Notes: generated from the letters alone by a model not told the origin. Shown: positions 13,901 through 19,989, counted from the first letter of the stretch. The stretch: DNA of 41,363 nucleotides from an uncultured Bacteroidota bacterium (GCA_903882965.1 CAIRZD010000134.1:1-41363); one strand, 5' to 3'. Translations and numbers: made by a program.

Positions 13901-16900
13901 AAGATGCATATGTTAATGCAACCGGATCATAAGTAACATCACCCACAGGGAAAGTAAGTGAAGTAGTGCCCCCTGAATGTATATTTTGAGCGAGTATACC
14001 ATTTACATAAGCAGATGCAGACCCACCTGTGACAGTGCCTGTTGAGGTAACTGTAAGTGCGTTGCCACCTGTGTTAATATTACCACTTGTAAGAATTAAG
14101 GAACCTGATACATTAAGTGGGGATTGCAAAGTAAGACCTGTACTATTATTCATAAACAGTTTTGCAACTGTATTCCCGCTTGAAACCGCTGTGTAATAAG
14201 TTTGCGCGCCGCTGCCATTGAACTCCAGCATGCTACCTGCGGTAGTCATTGTAAGGAGGTCTGTAGCAGTAGAGTCACTGAAATTACCGCCGAGTTTTAA
14301 TGTATCGCCTTCGAAATTCAAAACACCGCTAGCTGCAGAAGTAAATATAAGATTACCTTTTACAGTAAGGAATGAACTGCCGGTTGGGTTAAGTTTAGCC
14401 TGAAGTGTACCAGCCATTACCAGGTTATTAAGAGCTGCAACACATTTTGCACCTGAACCACCCCTAATGTTTTGCGAACCTGTTGTATTGCCATTAAGAA
14501 CAATAGTACCGGTTAAATTATAAGAAGCAGCAGTACCACTAAGATCTACGTTATTGCCTAGCGTTATTGTATTCCCACCATCGCTGAATTGGTTGCTTAC
14601 ACCGCCGCTTAAGATCATAAGCAATGTACCTGCATTTAGATTCATATTAGTACCCGAAGCAAGGGACACCGTACCAGCAGTTTTTTCGTCTGTAAAACCA
14701 CCAATATTTAATGTTGTACCATTTCCGCTGATCGTCTGGTTGTTAGTGCCATTTGTTACTATAGAAGTGCTTATTACATTAAATGATGCTGTACCGGTCA
14801 AAGTAAGGTTGCCACCTAAAGTAAGGGTAGCACCAGATGTGCTGGTAACAGTAGTATTAGCTAACGTAAGATTTCCGTATACCGGAGAAGTTAACAGATT
14901 ATACCCTGTGAAACCAGAATATACTATAGTACTTGTAGGATCCAAAGCGCTCAATGTTGGCATTGTGCTGTTAGCGATCGTTAATGTTCTGCTTGCACCT
15001 ACGTTAACGGTAGCGTTAACCGTAGTTATACTAGGAATAGTAAGATCAGTACCAGCATCAAGGGTTAAAACTGAACCAGAACCAGATACAGTCCATGTAG
15101 TTCCTGAGAAGTTACCTGCGTTTCCGTTGGCAAGATGGAATGTCTGAAGACCTGTGGTAAAGTTTGTTGGGTGCGTACCTGTGCCATCTGTATTTGTACC
15201 CCATGTGCTGGTAGCGTCAAGATTACCGGTAGAAGCAGAGTAATAAGCAACAGGCGAAAGACATACATTCGTAGCTGTAGCACTGTTACGTGGAGCAGGA
15301 GTAGCAGCAGAAAAATCCGTACTATTATTTAGTGAATTTGTACATCCGCCTAAGCCTCTGAAATCAGCTAAAGAAGCAGAAGTAGTTGGGGCATCAGCAG
15401 CCAAATAAGATGCACCTGTGCCATAACCTATAAAATCAACAATATTATCTGCACTAAGAGAACTTGTAATATTACCTGCAGGCACAGATGACAATGTTGT
15501 ATTGTTTGAAAACAATGCTACAATTCCGTTTGTTTTATTCATAACAATCGGGGAAGACGGCGTGAAATCAGGTGTAGGCAATGCGCTACCTGTTGGCCCG
15601 CCAGACAATGCAATCAGGAAATAGCTATGAGCTGCAATAGTCCCGGAGAAAGTATTGGAAGAAAATGAAGTTGAGCTTGTGCCAAACTGAATTGACCAGT
15701 TGCTCATTGTAATAGCCGAACCTGATGGGTTAAACAGCTCTACAAACTGAGTATTATAAGTAGCACCGGTTCCGCCACCGCCGCCGTATACCTGGCTGAT
15801 CACTACGGCACCTGTTGCTACTGAATTTACTGACACAACATCTGTTGCTGCATATGAACCACAAACATTGGTAACTGTATATGATATTGTTGTTGTACCT
15901 GTACCTATGCCATTAACCGATCCTGTAGAAGAGCCGATGGTAGCTACAGATGTATTTGTGCTGCTCCATACACCACCGCTTGCGCCTGTAGCATCAGACA
16001 AAGTAATTGAACCGCTGACACTTACTACTGAGGGACCAGTGACAGTACCTGTAGCAGGAGGGTTAACGATAGTAATTACCGCATTGCCGGTCATAGCGCT
16101 AGTGCAAGCTGTAGTAGCATCAGTTGCTAAAACAGTATAAGTGGCGGCAGCTGTATAAGTGCCGAAACTGATAGCAGAGCCTGTACCTGAAACCGGACTG
16201 CTCACCGTAGATGCACCATCATATAATACATAATTTACACCGCTCTGTGAATTTGCAAGCCCTACCGCAAGACCTGAACCGCCAGTGCAATAGCTACCGG
16301 TACCGGTTACCGAATATATTGTTGGTAATGGATTGACACTAACTATGACACCGCCGAGCATATTGTTTGTACAACCAATTGAATTGGTAGCAATAACGCT
16401 ATATGTACCTGTTGCAGTAAAAGTTCCGAAACTGATTGGCGAATTAGAACCTGAAACCGGGCTGCCTACCGGAGTAGCGCCATTATATAATTGGTAAGTA
16501 GTACCATTATCTGAATATCCAAGCCCTATTGCTGCACCGGAAGTGCCGGCACAATAACCACCACCACCATTTACAGTATAAGAAGCAGGTACACTGATTG
16601 TGATCGTTGCGCTACCTGAAATCGAATAAAGTGTACCTCCTGATGTAATAGAAACTAAATAATACGTAGTAGTAGATGAAGGAGTTGGGAATATATCATA
16701 AGTGCCTACCCCACCCGAGCCTGAACTCAACGTTACAGTATATGTAGAAATACCATCGCTATACACAACCACACCCGATGCTGTACCTGTAAAGGTAAGA
16801 TCGGCACTTCCACCGGGGCAAATACTCGTGGATCCAGTGATAATAGCTGTTGGCGTAGCACTTATATATATTGTAGCAGACTGGCCGGCAACTACCCCAT

Positions 16901-19586
16901 TACAACCTGAAGCAGACACCGCACTGGTTACTGAATATGTAGTAGTGCTTGTAAGTACAGGAGTGGTGAAAGAAGCAGCACCATGACCTATTGAAACTGT
17001 ATACGTGGTCACACCGTCTGTAAAAGAGACAATATCACCGTCAACAGTATTGGTATCAGCAAAATTCAAAGTTGCTGTATTCCCTGAAGCAATAATTGTT
17101 GTGCCAGTAATAGTTACTCCCGGGATCGGATTTTGTGATATAGTTCCGCTGCCAGTCATTACCATTGTACAGCTACCTGCCGTTGTGCTTGTAGCTAATA
17201 CCGTATAAACCCCTACACTTGCCTGATTTCCAAAATCAATTGCAGCGCCAGTACCGGAATGCACACTACCTACTGTAGATGCGCCATTATATAATTGGTA
17301 ATTAACCCCCGTTTGCGAACCACTTAATTGTACATCTACACCACTAGCCGGGCATAAAGAACCTGTACCACTAACTGTAAAGGCAGTAGGTGCCGCATAA
17401 ATAGTAATATTATTACCATTATCGTTACCATTAATAGCCGGGCTGTTGTTAACTACACGGATACGGTAACCTGTACCTGCTGCAGTACCTGATGGAACAG
17501 ATACAGTAATTGGAGAAGATGAACCGGTGCCTATTACTGTAGGTGAAGCAAATGAACCGGCAGAACTTGATAATTGTACAGAATATGTACCGGAGAAGCT
17601 ACCAACAGTAGTAAAAGACACTCCACCACTTCCATCATCTAAAGAATTGTTAATACCATTACAAATAGCAGCATAACTAAATGTAGTAGTTGTGATAACC
17701 GGAGTAGGCACTAACTCACCTGTGCTAAGCAAAGTAGCCGGGTAGTAACTGGTACCATCATAAAACTGTATATGCGATAATTGCGTTGCAGTTAGCCCGG
17801 AAGCGTTACTACCAAAAAATATGTGCCCTTTTGCACCGGGTGCTCCTGCGCTGGTGCTGTATACTCCTGTAGAACCAACCCATCCTGTAACTGTAAGTGT
17901 ACCGGTCCACGTGGCTGCTGCGCTATTAGTAAAAGTAAGTGTGTGTGACACAGTAGGTTCAAGCGCAAGAGTTGAACTGGCTGTTAGTGTAAGTGAATAA
18001 ACATTAACCGCAGAAACACTTGAAGTTCCAACAGACCCAAATGTACCGCCTGCTAATGTGACAGGGGAATTAATTGAGCAAGTGTAAGTAGCTACGGGAG
18101 CAATATAAAAGTTGCCGCTATTAACTGTTAGCCCACCACTAAAGTTAGTAGCTGCGCCACCAATTACTAATGTACCGGGTCCATTATAATTTATAGAGCC
18201 TGTGCCATATATATTAAAAGGAATTGCTGCAGTTCCAACACAATTACTTGTACCAGTTGGCTGGTTGATGGTAAGTGCAGTGCTGTTAAGCGTTAAAGAA
18301 TAAGACCCGGCTGTAGCTGAACTGATATTATACAAACCGCCAATTGACTGAGTGGGTTGGTTAAAAGTAACACCAATAGTATTAGTAGATGTATTATCAT
18401 AATTGAGCGCACCAGTGCTAAATGAACCACTTGATGTTACAACAACAAGACCATTACCGATTTGTGTACTACCCCAGTTATTGCTTGTAGCAGTTAATGA
18501 AGAAGTACCGGCTCCCTGGAATTGTAACTGACCACTACCAGTGATATTTCCCGCAAAAGTATAAACGTTACCTGCACTTGCTGATGTGATCACTGCACCA
18601 TTTGAACCAACCACAATTGGTCCGGCCCATGTTATGCCAGCAGTATTTTTCAACCTTAATGCACCGGAGTTCCAGCCATTACCACCGCCATTAAGTATAA
18701 GTGTAGCATTAGTATTAGAAAAATTTTGTGCGTAGTTAAAAGGGCTTGTCAAATATAAAACACTATTATTATTGACTGTTACTGTATAAGTACCTGTAGA
18801 TGGAAGTGCGGTAACGGTATCAATTTCTACCTGGCCACTGTTACCCCAATCCGGAACACCGGCATAGTTTGCATCTCCTATTATTATTCCCCCCGCTAAT
18901 GCATTTGTACCTTTCAGATCAAGCAAACCACCAACATAACCTGTTGGGTTATTGAGCAGATCGTTAGTGCCGCCACCTAAAAATGTAAGTGGCTGAGATG
19001 AAGTAGCAGTAATATTAGAGATTATAGTTGTCTGGTTAAGTAGTTTAGTAGCGCTTGGCGTTACAGTACCAGTATAGGCACTCTGAATCACCGCACCACC
19101 GGTAGTACCAAATGTAATGCCCATGGTATTGCTACCACCGGTATATATGTTGGCAACCGTAAATATTTTGGTACTGGACGCATACGGCAATTCGTTCGAA
19201 ATGATCGTGTTGGCCACTGAGTTAATGGTAGCACCATTAATGGTCAATTGCAGCGGCTTATTTAATGTGGCACTGCTGTTGCCAACAAGGAATGCATTTG
19301 TCCTTGTATTGAGTACCTGTATGGCACCTACAGCTTGAGTAGAACTTGTAGAACCATTGATACCAACACCATTGGCAGAGGTTGGGTTAACACCAAACTG
19401 GGCAACCTGTGTAGCGGTCGGCACTGCGCCTCCAGTCCAGTTTGTACCTGTTAACCACGCTGAACCTCCGGAGGAAGACCAAAGAATGGATTGACCTGTT
19501 GCCCTTCCGGCAAACATTAGCAATGTGGCGAAGATGCTGGCGCATGCGAGCGATTTCGCGAATTTCGTGTGTAACGTCTTTCTCAT
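1..19586 (-). CDS. Giant secreted modular repeat protein (giant 1), 3' end beyond the window
   Basis: Probable giant surface adhesin or matrix protein. The ATG at 19586 opens a frame that stays in register to the left edge; I checked the register near 15000, 10000, 5040 and 50. At least 6,528 residues are encoded and no stop is reached. Residues 1 to about 31 form a signal peptide (Lys/Arg-rich start, hydrophobic core, ATG|QS end). Then come autotransporter-like beta strands (35-630), Ig-like domains (630-1250), a lamin-tail domain (1254-1432), a module shared with giant 2 (1440-2010), Ig-like domains (2010-2360), four P-like modules (2360-3885) and about 37 Big2-like units (3886 to the edge). 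Composition is dominated by Thr, Ser, Gly, Val and Ala with few charged residues. No catalytic motif was recognised. A T9SS sorting domain would be expected at the unseen C-terminus. It lies downstream of its relative, giant 2, in the same direction. A SprB-like gliding adhesin is an alternative, but no sprF/porP-like neighbour is in view. Confidence 0.93.
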   Translation of the reverse strand, partial: MRKTLHTKFAKSLACASIFATLLMFAGRATGQSILWSSSGGSAWLTGTNWTGGAVPTATQVAQFGVNPTSANGVGINGSTSSTQAVGAIQVLNTRTNAFLVGNSSATLNKPLQLTINGATINSVANTIISNELPYASSTKIFTVANIYTGGSNTMGITFGTTGGAVIQSAYTGTVTPSATKLLNQTTIISNITATSSQPLTFLGGGTNDLLNNPTGYVGGLLDLKGTNALAGGIIIGDANYAGVPDWGNSGQVEIDTVTALPSTGTYTVTVNNNSVLYLTSPFNYAQNFSNTNATLILNGGGNGWNSGALRLKNTAGITWAGPIVVGSNGAVITSASAGNVYTFAGNITGSGQLQFQGAGTSSLTATSNNWGSTQIGNGLVVVTSSGSFSTGALNYDNTSTNTIGVTFNQPTQSIGGLYNISSATAGSYSLTLNSTALTINQPTGTSNCVGTAAIPFNIYGTGSINYNGPGTLVIGGAATNFSGGLTVNSGNFYIAPVATYTCSINSPVTLAGGTFGSVGTSSVSAVNVYSLTLTASSTLALEPTVSHTLTFTNSAAATWTGTLTVTGWVGSTGVYSTSAGAPGAKGHIFFGSNASGLTATQLSHIQFYDGTSYYPATLLSTGELVPTPVITTTTFSYAAICNGINNSLDDGSGGVSFTTVGSFSGTYSVQLSSSAGSFASPTVIGTGSSSPITVSVPSGTAAGTGYRIRVVNNSPAINGNDNGNNITIYAAPTAFTVSGTGSLCPASGVDVQLSGSQTGVNYQLYNGASTVGSVHSGTGAAIDFGNQASVGVYTVLATSTTAGSCTMVMTGSGTISQNPIPGVTITGTTIIASGNTATLNFADTNTVDGDIVSFTDGVTTYTVSIGHGAASFTTPVLTSTTTYSVTSAVSASGCNGVVAGQSATIYISATPTAIITGSTSICPGGSADLTFTGTASGVVVYSDGISTYTVTLSSGSGGVGTYDIFPTPSSTTTYYLVSITSGGTLYSISGSATITISVPASYTVNGGGGYCAGTSGAAIGLGYSDNGTTYQLYNGATPVGSPVSGSNSPISFGTFTATGTYSVIATNSIGCTNNMLGGVIVSVNPLPTIYSVTGTGSYCTGGSGLAVGLANSQSGVNYVLYDGASTVSSPVSGTGSAISFGTYTAAATYTVLATDATTACTSAMTGNAVITIVNPPATGTVTGPSVVSVSGSITLSDATGASGGVWSSTNTSVATIGSSTGSVNGIGTGTTTISYTVTNVCGSYAATDVVSVNSVATGAVVISQVYGGGGGTGATYNTQFVELFNPSGSAITMSNWSIQFGTSSTSFSSNTFSGTIAAHSYFLIALSGGPTGSALPTPDFTPSSPIVMNKTNGIVALFSNNTTLSSVPAGNITSSLSADNIVDFIGYGTGASYLAADAPTTSASLADFRGLGGCTNSLNNSTDFSAATPAPRNSATATNVCLSPVAYYSASTGNLDATSTWGTNTDGTGTHPTNFTTGLQTFHLANGNAGNFSGTTWTVSGSGSVLTLDAGTDLTIPSITTVNATVNVGASRTLTIANSTMPTLSALDPTSTIVYSGFTGYNLLTSPVYGNLTLANTTVTSTSGATLTLGGNLTLTGTASFNVISTSIVTNGTNNQTISGNGTTLNIGGFTDEKTAGTVSLASGTNMNLNAGTLLMILSGGVSNQFSDGGNTITLGNNVDLSGTAASYNLTGTIVLNGNTTGSQNIRGGSGAKCVAALNNLVMAGTLQAKLNPTGSSFLTVKGNLIFTSAASGVLNFEGDTLKLGGNFSDSTATDLLTMTTAGSMLEFNGSGAQTYYTAVSSGNTVAKLFMNNSTGLTLQSPLNVSGSLILTSGNINTGGNALTVTSTGTVTGGSASAYVNGILAQNIHSGGTTSLTFPVGDVTYDPVALTYASSVTGGGVQVSSNSGAYTNLATAYLNPSNLVNRYWTITDNGTSASSTTVNVGLNYNSIDMTGGSNASYSMREYTSSWATMPSITNLTSGVSPLPANSTTSAGISGSSYSGVYVAGAADCTGTPTPGTATASSTSVCGTGTTNLSISGTSAGILTYQWQYSNGSAYAPISGATNAAYTATVVSTSTNYYYCVVGCLFSGATANTNTVTVTASTAPTAYTMTGGGNYCSGGSGVAMGLTGSDAGVSYQLYNGASISGSAVAGTGSSISFGPELAGTYSAVGTNTVTGCTANMNGTSTSIAQPIPTATITGTASVCSGAATIISITSTNANNGTFTLNPGAININLNASGVGSYTVNPTVGVTYTGTVFSQYSCSQVATGSAVISIIPTSAGTITGNSSLCLGGTSALTDANTGGIWTSSYPANATVGSSTGIVTAGTAGSATITYTLTNSCGTYTTSSTVTVNPTPSAPVLSTSLVSFCPSSTAQLVTELDTLKGLTAVDSTGLITAALAYTTQATSNITVSLPANAVITNMRVTVNSKGTGSGNSKQYNYGFNLKAPNGNIISLTNGQGSSVAANGSFSYITWGADGTTANPGTGGGTPYVTGVNYIANLAVGAAGVPATTSLDFTPANRSNVNNWSSLYGTPNGTWTLISGATYSGGAGLDTLHGWILTITYETPNNPVTWSPSTGLYTNTSGTAYTGTTTTSVYALDNASQTYTVTAANGSCVASTSLQADYSSTLYVPSITSSSNSECVGNATLAFADSATGGAWSSSNMSVGTVSTGGILTGLSAGTTTITYTLNTSGCTGYSTKTVTVNPLPTVSAITGNTNICISSSPSTTLTDASTGGTWSINGTTIATIGSSSGIVTAAGSNIGSPVVTYTYTDGNGCTNNTTTTVNVAGTPGAITITPSISSICSNGPSVPLVASGGAVSGPATAGSGTIAVDLSTPSEVGTSSVVVAGVPSNATITDISVNLVDTSSYMKDYVFNLQSPNGQIINLITNTSGPTVGAYRNTTLSSSVTTPAISSGISPFIGTYGASLASGTAIPSYTATATSWNSLYTTASSTNGTWTLIGYNTSTFSNLGSTIKAFNMIVNYTVPVSVTWSPVSGLFRNTGGTAYAGAATDTVYAFPSSDGTYTFTATASNGACTTSQNVVATRNPTLIVPAITGTPTVCAGLVTSLSDPTPGGTWSTSNTNASVDGSGNVTGLAAGTSTITYTLSSTGGCTGYITQTITVNALPTVANITGNTNICLTSPTTSLSDVTTPGTWSSNNSTVATVGSTGSVTRISAGNAVISYTYSNGTCSNTATANVTVSAQPGVVTMFPTAQSLCPSSTTPVILTASAYYPIALTNTTGAVSDTVNTSGLAHVIPVSVSGIPAGAVVTGAAVTLNFTAGAYLSDFLFNVKAPNGNILNLVNLNSAYSTGSPTSFTNTVFSSTGTASISATAGAVPYTGTFAPVAASGVGPTGYLSNVTNFSNLLSTGNGTWSLIAENAYTSAANGTLTSYAVTLTYNVPANITWSPLSNLFTTTGSTTYTGTVTDTVYALPASTATFTATASNGACASSNNVAVNVSTTLLVSPISGTITMCANATSQLSDITISGVWSSSNPSVATVGSSTGIVTGVSGGSATISYILTSGVCSGYSTTTVSVNSLPAVASITGNTNLCFAGGSYLGTSPTSVLSDATSGGAWSSSNSAIASIGTSHTVAGVAPGSATISYTYNNGTCSNSATVNVVVSATPLPISVFPSTASVCTGGPAALLTTSGGDIVQVATFTQTVTANVSGGAPGVPGLDTMTITGIPANAIVTDMKVTFSAAKFSGSPEYTDLNFNLSAPDASIINLVNAEGGTGAPNFINTILSSEGVTSMSSSIVFSVSATYAADLASGVGTPAYLSNTNRWSDLYATPNGLWTLVGDDTYTSGVTKISSWTLTVYYTVPSADVTWSPVTGLYMDSGATNPYSGSATDTVYAVTPTASVTTYTVTSSSGACATTSTATVTVNPTPSITGILGANQVCLNSSINLSDLTSGSSSSWTSSKPSTASVTSTGLVNGAAAGTATITYSVTNTYGCSNYTTSTITVNPLPGVPPVNGVKTVCVGASSRLNDDASGGIWSATSSFASVDGSGNVTGITAGTASITYTLTNIYGCTNYAVTTVTVNPSPDAITGAAAVCLGSMTTLADDISGGSWSASNSNVGLDGSGDVTGEIVGTSVITYALPAGCYTTAIVTVNPQPDVISGSGAVCQGATITLTDAPSGGSWTSSFLSVATIGSANGILSGSIAGTTTINYTLSTGCTSSTVVTVNPSPDAITGTTAVCLGSMTTLADDISGGSWSASNSNVGLDGSGDITGEVVGTSVITYTLPAGCYTTTIVTVNAQPGVISGSGTVCQGATITLTDVPSGGSWTSSFLSVATIGSSNGMLSGSIAGTTTINYTLSTGCTSSTVVTVNPSPTAIFGTAAVCNGSMITLTDGISGGSWSASNSNVALDGSGDITGETVGTSVITYTLPAGCYSTRIVTVNAQPVAITGSGTVCAGATITLSDAPSGGSWTSSFLSVATIGSSNGILSGSIAGTTTINYTLSTGCTSSTVVTVNPSPTAIFGTAAVCNGSMITLTDGISGGSWSASNSNVGLDGSGDITGETVGTSVITYTLPAGCYSTRIVTVNVQPAAISGNTIVCAGGTATSLSDSPTGGTWSSNATGIATAGSSTGIITGVSGGTATISYILFTGCNSTIIVTVYPAPTAILGTKAVCAGSVTSLTDASIGGTWSNSNTNASINSSGILSGLTAGTTVVTYTQPGGCYVATIATINSLPAIITGSSTVCIGLTTTLSDVTTGGVWSSSNTSISTIGSTTRIVTGIAPGADTIAYTLSTGCKRTYDMTVNPVTPVLGNSPVCVGATITLSDATSIGTWSSNAVTKATVGSSTGIVTGVAAGTATVTYTASTGCTATTIITVNPIANISGATTVCQNATTTLSDATTGGTWSSTNPTIATVGSTGIVSGLSAGSTAVTYKITTTGCMNIVTVNVNPITPILGTLSVCVGSTTLLTDATSGGAWSSSNAAHGSVGSTSGIVTGVAAGTATITYLESTGCKSTATVTVNANSPILGTTTVCSGSTITLSDATAGGTWSNLSSTLASVGSTGIVTGVAGGTSTISYTTATGCFDVLVVTVNQSPLIFGTSSLCIGTSSTYSDLPGGGAWSSSNASIASVSSTGSVTGVGAGNATISYVLSSGCKATQSVTVNANPAAITGGSNVCSGSMITLSDVTVGGSWSVDVNASVNGSGSVTGTSVGVANITYSLSTGCMATRAVTVAATPSAISGTFSICAGSSETLSDAVSGGTWNSSNTATATIGAATGLLTGMSVGTTNITYATAASCFATTTVTVNSIQPISGGSTVCAGNTLALTDASIGGTWSTSTPGVITIDTTGLVQTSIPGTAVVIYTLSSGCSRSLTITINPAPSAITGSLSICAGAVDTLGDDGSGSWTSSAPGVATVGSGSGIVTAGSSAGTTTITYTAGAGCSITAVLTVNANPLPIQGATSVCLGSTVTLSDAITGGTWISSNGNVLLDGSGDLTGVAIGSSTITYMLSSGCYITYPNTVLALPAPITGLTTVCVGGSTGLMDSTSGEVSYASSNTLVATANNAGYVTGIAAGSVTITYKVSSGCIATTAVTVAPSLSGSIIAFYDLLSECAGTDNIMLSDLTGTGNWTTSNSSVATVDGEGDVTGVAGGTATITYTETGVAGCSATQVVTVYPVAAVTGASSICLGATTTLHNAVAGGTWSVEGSVSIGSSSGIVTGLSTGSAFIEYSTPAGCLSNFVINVNPTAVLSGNSPICTGGSITITADQSGGSWSSSNSNVAIDASGDVTGLSAGISTISYILPTGCLTTAIVTINALPVAIAGPSAVCSGSSISLTDATSGGSWSASGSASVGTNGVVTGTSAGTATSVYSTGTGCTTAVVININETPGAISGPSSVCDLTTVTLADTSAGGTWSSSNGNVTVDGSGDVTGATDANGTSVITYTLADGCYTTTAINAVELPSAIMGNTSVCIGLSTSLSDIPSGGIWSSTSATVSVGSTSGLITGVSTGSATIIYSVGSGCTTSAVVNVYATPETISGSLSGCAGSTLALSDTGFGTWTSSNIAMATVGISTGIVTIGSATGTVNITYTASSTCMTTSTVTINANPLPIQGSASECIGSTISLSDATIGGSWSYSGSNITLAGSANVTGISAGVATISYTLPDGCSATYSNTVHANPSPITGVGTVCIGGITILSDTTSGAVSYTSSNTLIATANNAGAVTGVAQGSVTITYKVSSGCTTTTVVSVSPALASITGAGSPICTGVPTALADASGAGIWSSSNTSVATIGSSSGSLTGLTAGTSTISYSVAGSSGCISTTVVTISAAPAITGATTLCSSATITLTDAATGGTWFSTNTSAATIGTNGVVSGAGAGVTTISYTAPSGCVATTVISVNASPSVITGTTVVCQGSSSTLTDSPSGGTWSTSTGIVGVVGSTGVITGNGVGTATITYTYGGCYATTTATSNASPTPINGVVSVCSGSTTSLSDATTGGVWSSTGAATIGTNGIVTGGATAGTATISYITGLGCGVATVVTVKETPGAILYNTAVCIGSTITLSDTASGGTWNSGNTA
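5943..7455 (-). repeat. Recently amplified 432-bp tandem dimer (about 3.5 copies) within the Big2 array
   Basis: The landmark ATAACTGAAGTACCTACT recurs at 6001, 6433, 6865 and 7297, giving a spacing of exactly 432 bp three times. Each unit is a pair of different 72-aa Big2 domains: one with GSWSASNSNV and LDGSGD, the other with GSWTSSFLSV and SGSIAGTTTINY. Copies agree over long nucleotide runs including third positions, whereas the flanking units are strongly diverged. This indicates a recent amplification of a two-domain block in frame. Confidence 0.92.
7930..12500 (-). repeat. Four P-domain + Ig + Big2 super-modules of about 1.25 kb (giant 1)
   Basis: Four copies of a compound module run in tandem. 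Each has a 150-180 aa domain resembling the proprotein-convertase P (P/Homo B) domain, with P-like parts at roughly 11880-12450, 10615-11150, 9360-9910 and 8100-8650. The hallmarks are (I/V)PxxAxIT at the start, FNLxxPNGxIxxL in the middle and GTWTLI, then a final aromatic strand such as SWTLTVYY. Each is followed by a short Ig-like segment (WSPxxGLYxNxxGTxY, DTVYAxP, TATxGxC) and two Big2-like units. Family assignment is by motif resemblance only. Confidence 0.72.
13560..15255 (-). other. Module shared by both giant proteins (beta-solenoid-like region)
   Basis: About 565 residues of giant 1 resemble residues 235-812 of giant 2 along their whole length. Shared landmarks in the same order are YYSxxTGNLD and TWGxNxDGxG, NxGRTLTx-type strands, GSQNIRGG, VKGNLI, NFEGDxLxLGGNF, SAxAYVNG, VGDxTYxPxxLT, SxYxxREYxxSW and GxYxAGAxDC. 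Many short strands containing LxLGGNLTLT-like patterns suggest a beta-helix. This block is the strongest evidence that the two giant genes are paralogues or exchanged modules. Confidence 0.75.
15285..15825 (-). other. Lamin-tail domain within giant 1
   Basis: Residues about 1254-1432 begin VVISQVYGGGG, followed by FVELFNPSG, a WSIQF strand and HSYFLIALSG. Later come IVDFIGYG and a closing NSLNNSTDF and APRNS segment. This is the usual layout of secreted bacterial lamin-tail (LTD) domains, including those in Bacteroidota surface proteins and extracellular nucleases. It precedes the module shared with giant 2 and has no counterpart there. Confidence 0.8.
17700..19490 (-). other. N-terminal autotransporter-like beta-strand region of giant 1
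   Basis: Residues about 33-630 follow the signal peptide. They contain repeated short strands such as LLDLKGTNALAGG, GSGQLQFQGAGTSSLT, GGLTVNSGNFYI and GPGTLVIGGA. These resemble autotransporter-associated beta-strand repeats that build parallel beta-helices in secreted adhesins. There is no homologous segment at the N-terminus of giant 2, so the two proteins differ in their outermost domain. Domain family is inferred from pattern only. Confidence 0.6.
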
Positions 19587-19610
19587 AATCTGGGGGGAGA
19601 TTTTAGGATA

Positions 19611-19642
19611 CAAAAATTGGATTATTATGTTACTGAATCAAC
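19611..19642 (-). promoter_or_regulatory. Putative Bacteroidota promoter of giant 1
   Basis: Read on the minus strand, a TTG core (GTTG, 19639-19642) is followed after exactly 20 nt by AATTTTTG (19611-19618). This is one mismatch from the Bacteroidota -7 consensus TAnnTTTG, at the expected spacing from a -33 TTTG box. The -7 box ends 24 nt upstream of the start codon at 19586, giving a short leader with a C-run but no Shine-Dalgarno, as is normal in this phylum. Confidence 0.45.
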
Positions 19643-19879
19643 ACCCGTATGTTATGTGATTATGAACAAATCATTACGAAATTCTTCATGAATACTTACC
19701 TGTGAAAATGGCGATTGATTGTTAATTTCTTAGGTTAATTTAAGATTAATAAATTGACAATAATTTTTAAAAAAATAAAAAACCATTGGAATTAAATATT
19801 TTTTTGCAGGTATGTTTAAAACAAGAAACCCGGCATCGCAGTCGATAAATATTGCAACTATAAACGAACAAATATTTGC

Positions 19880-19920
19880 ACTTACGGCAGTAAATAAAAT
19901 GCAATAAATTGCCTGTAAGT
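19880..19920. other. Imperfect inverted repeat, possible structured RNA element
   Basis: ACTTACGGCA (19880-19889) can pair with TGCCTGTAAGT (19910-19920) with one bulged base, enclosing a 20-nt A-rich loop. It lies just before the strong hairpin at 19931-19965, which on the plus strand ends in a run of five T. The pair could be the body and terminator of a small plus-strand RNA, or simply a structured spacer. There is no independent evidence of transcription. Confidence 0.2.
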
Positions 19921-19930
19921 CTTGCAATAA

Positions 19931-19965
19931 AAAAAGAGCACGTCATAAAATGACGTGCTCTTTTT
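19931..19965. terminator. Strong intrinsic terminator after giant 2, potentially bidirectional
   Basis: A perfect 16-bp inverted repeat (19931-19946 with 19950-19965) encloses an AAA loop. The core is GAGCACGTCAT/ATGACGTGCTC and the arm ends are five A and five T, so each strand yields a G/C-containing stem followed by a U run. It starts 24 nt beyond the giant 2 stop codon (19990-19992) in the direction of transcription. Confidence 0.9.
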
Positions 19966-19989
19966 CAGAAAACTAAATTATAGAAAGGC

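Larger units (their letters stand above)
19587..19989. other. Intergenic region between the two giant genes
   Basis: About 400 bp of A/T-rich sequence separates the giant 2 stop from the giant 1 start. It holds the giant 2 terminator (19931-19965), an imperfect hairpin (19880-19920), a poly-A/T-rich stretch around 19755-19812 and the putative giant 1 promoter. I see no convincing gene in it. The terminator and promoter together suggest that the giants are transcribed separately rather than as one operon. Confidence 0.6.

Noticed and set aside
14554-15147. 197-aa plus-strand open frame
   Set aside because: Lies antisense to the shared beta-rich module of giant 1, has low-complexity Val/Pro composition and no recognisable domain.
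19730-19927. 65-aa minus-strand open frame between the giants
   Set aside because: It begins just beyond the giant 2 terminator, lies in A/T-rich DNA, has no promoter-like sequence or known motif, and overlaps the imperfect stem at 19880-19920. Most likely chance.
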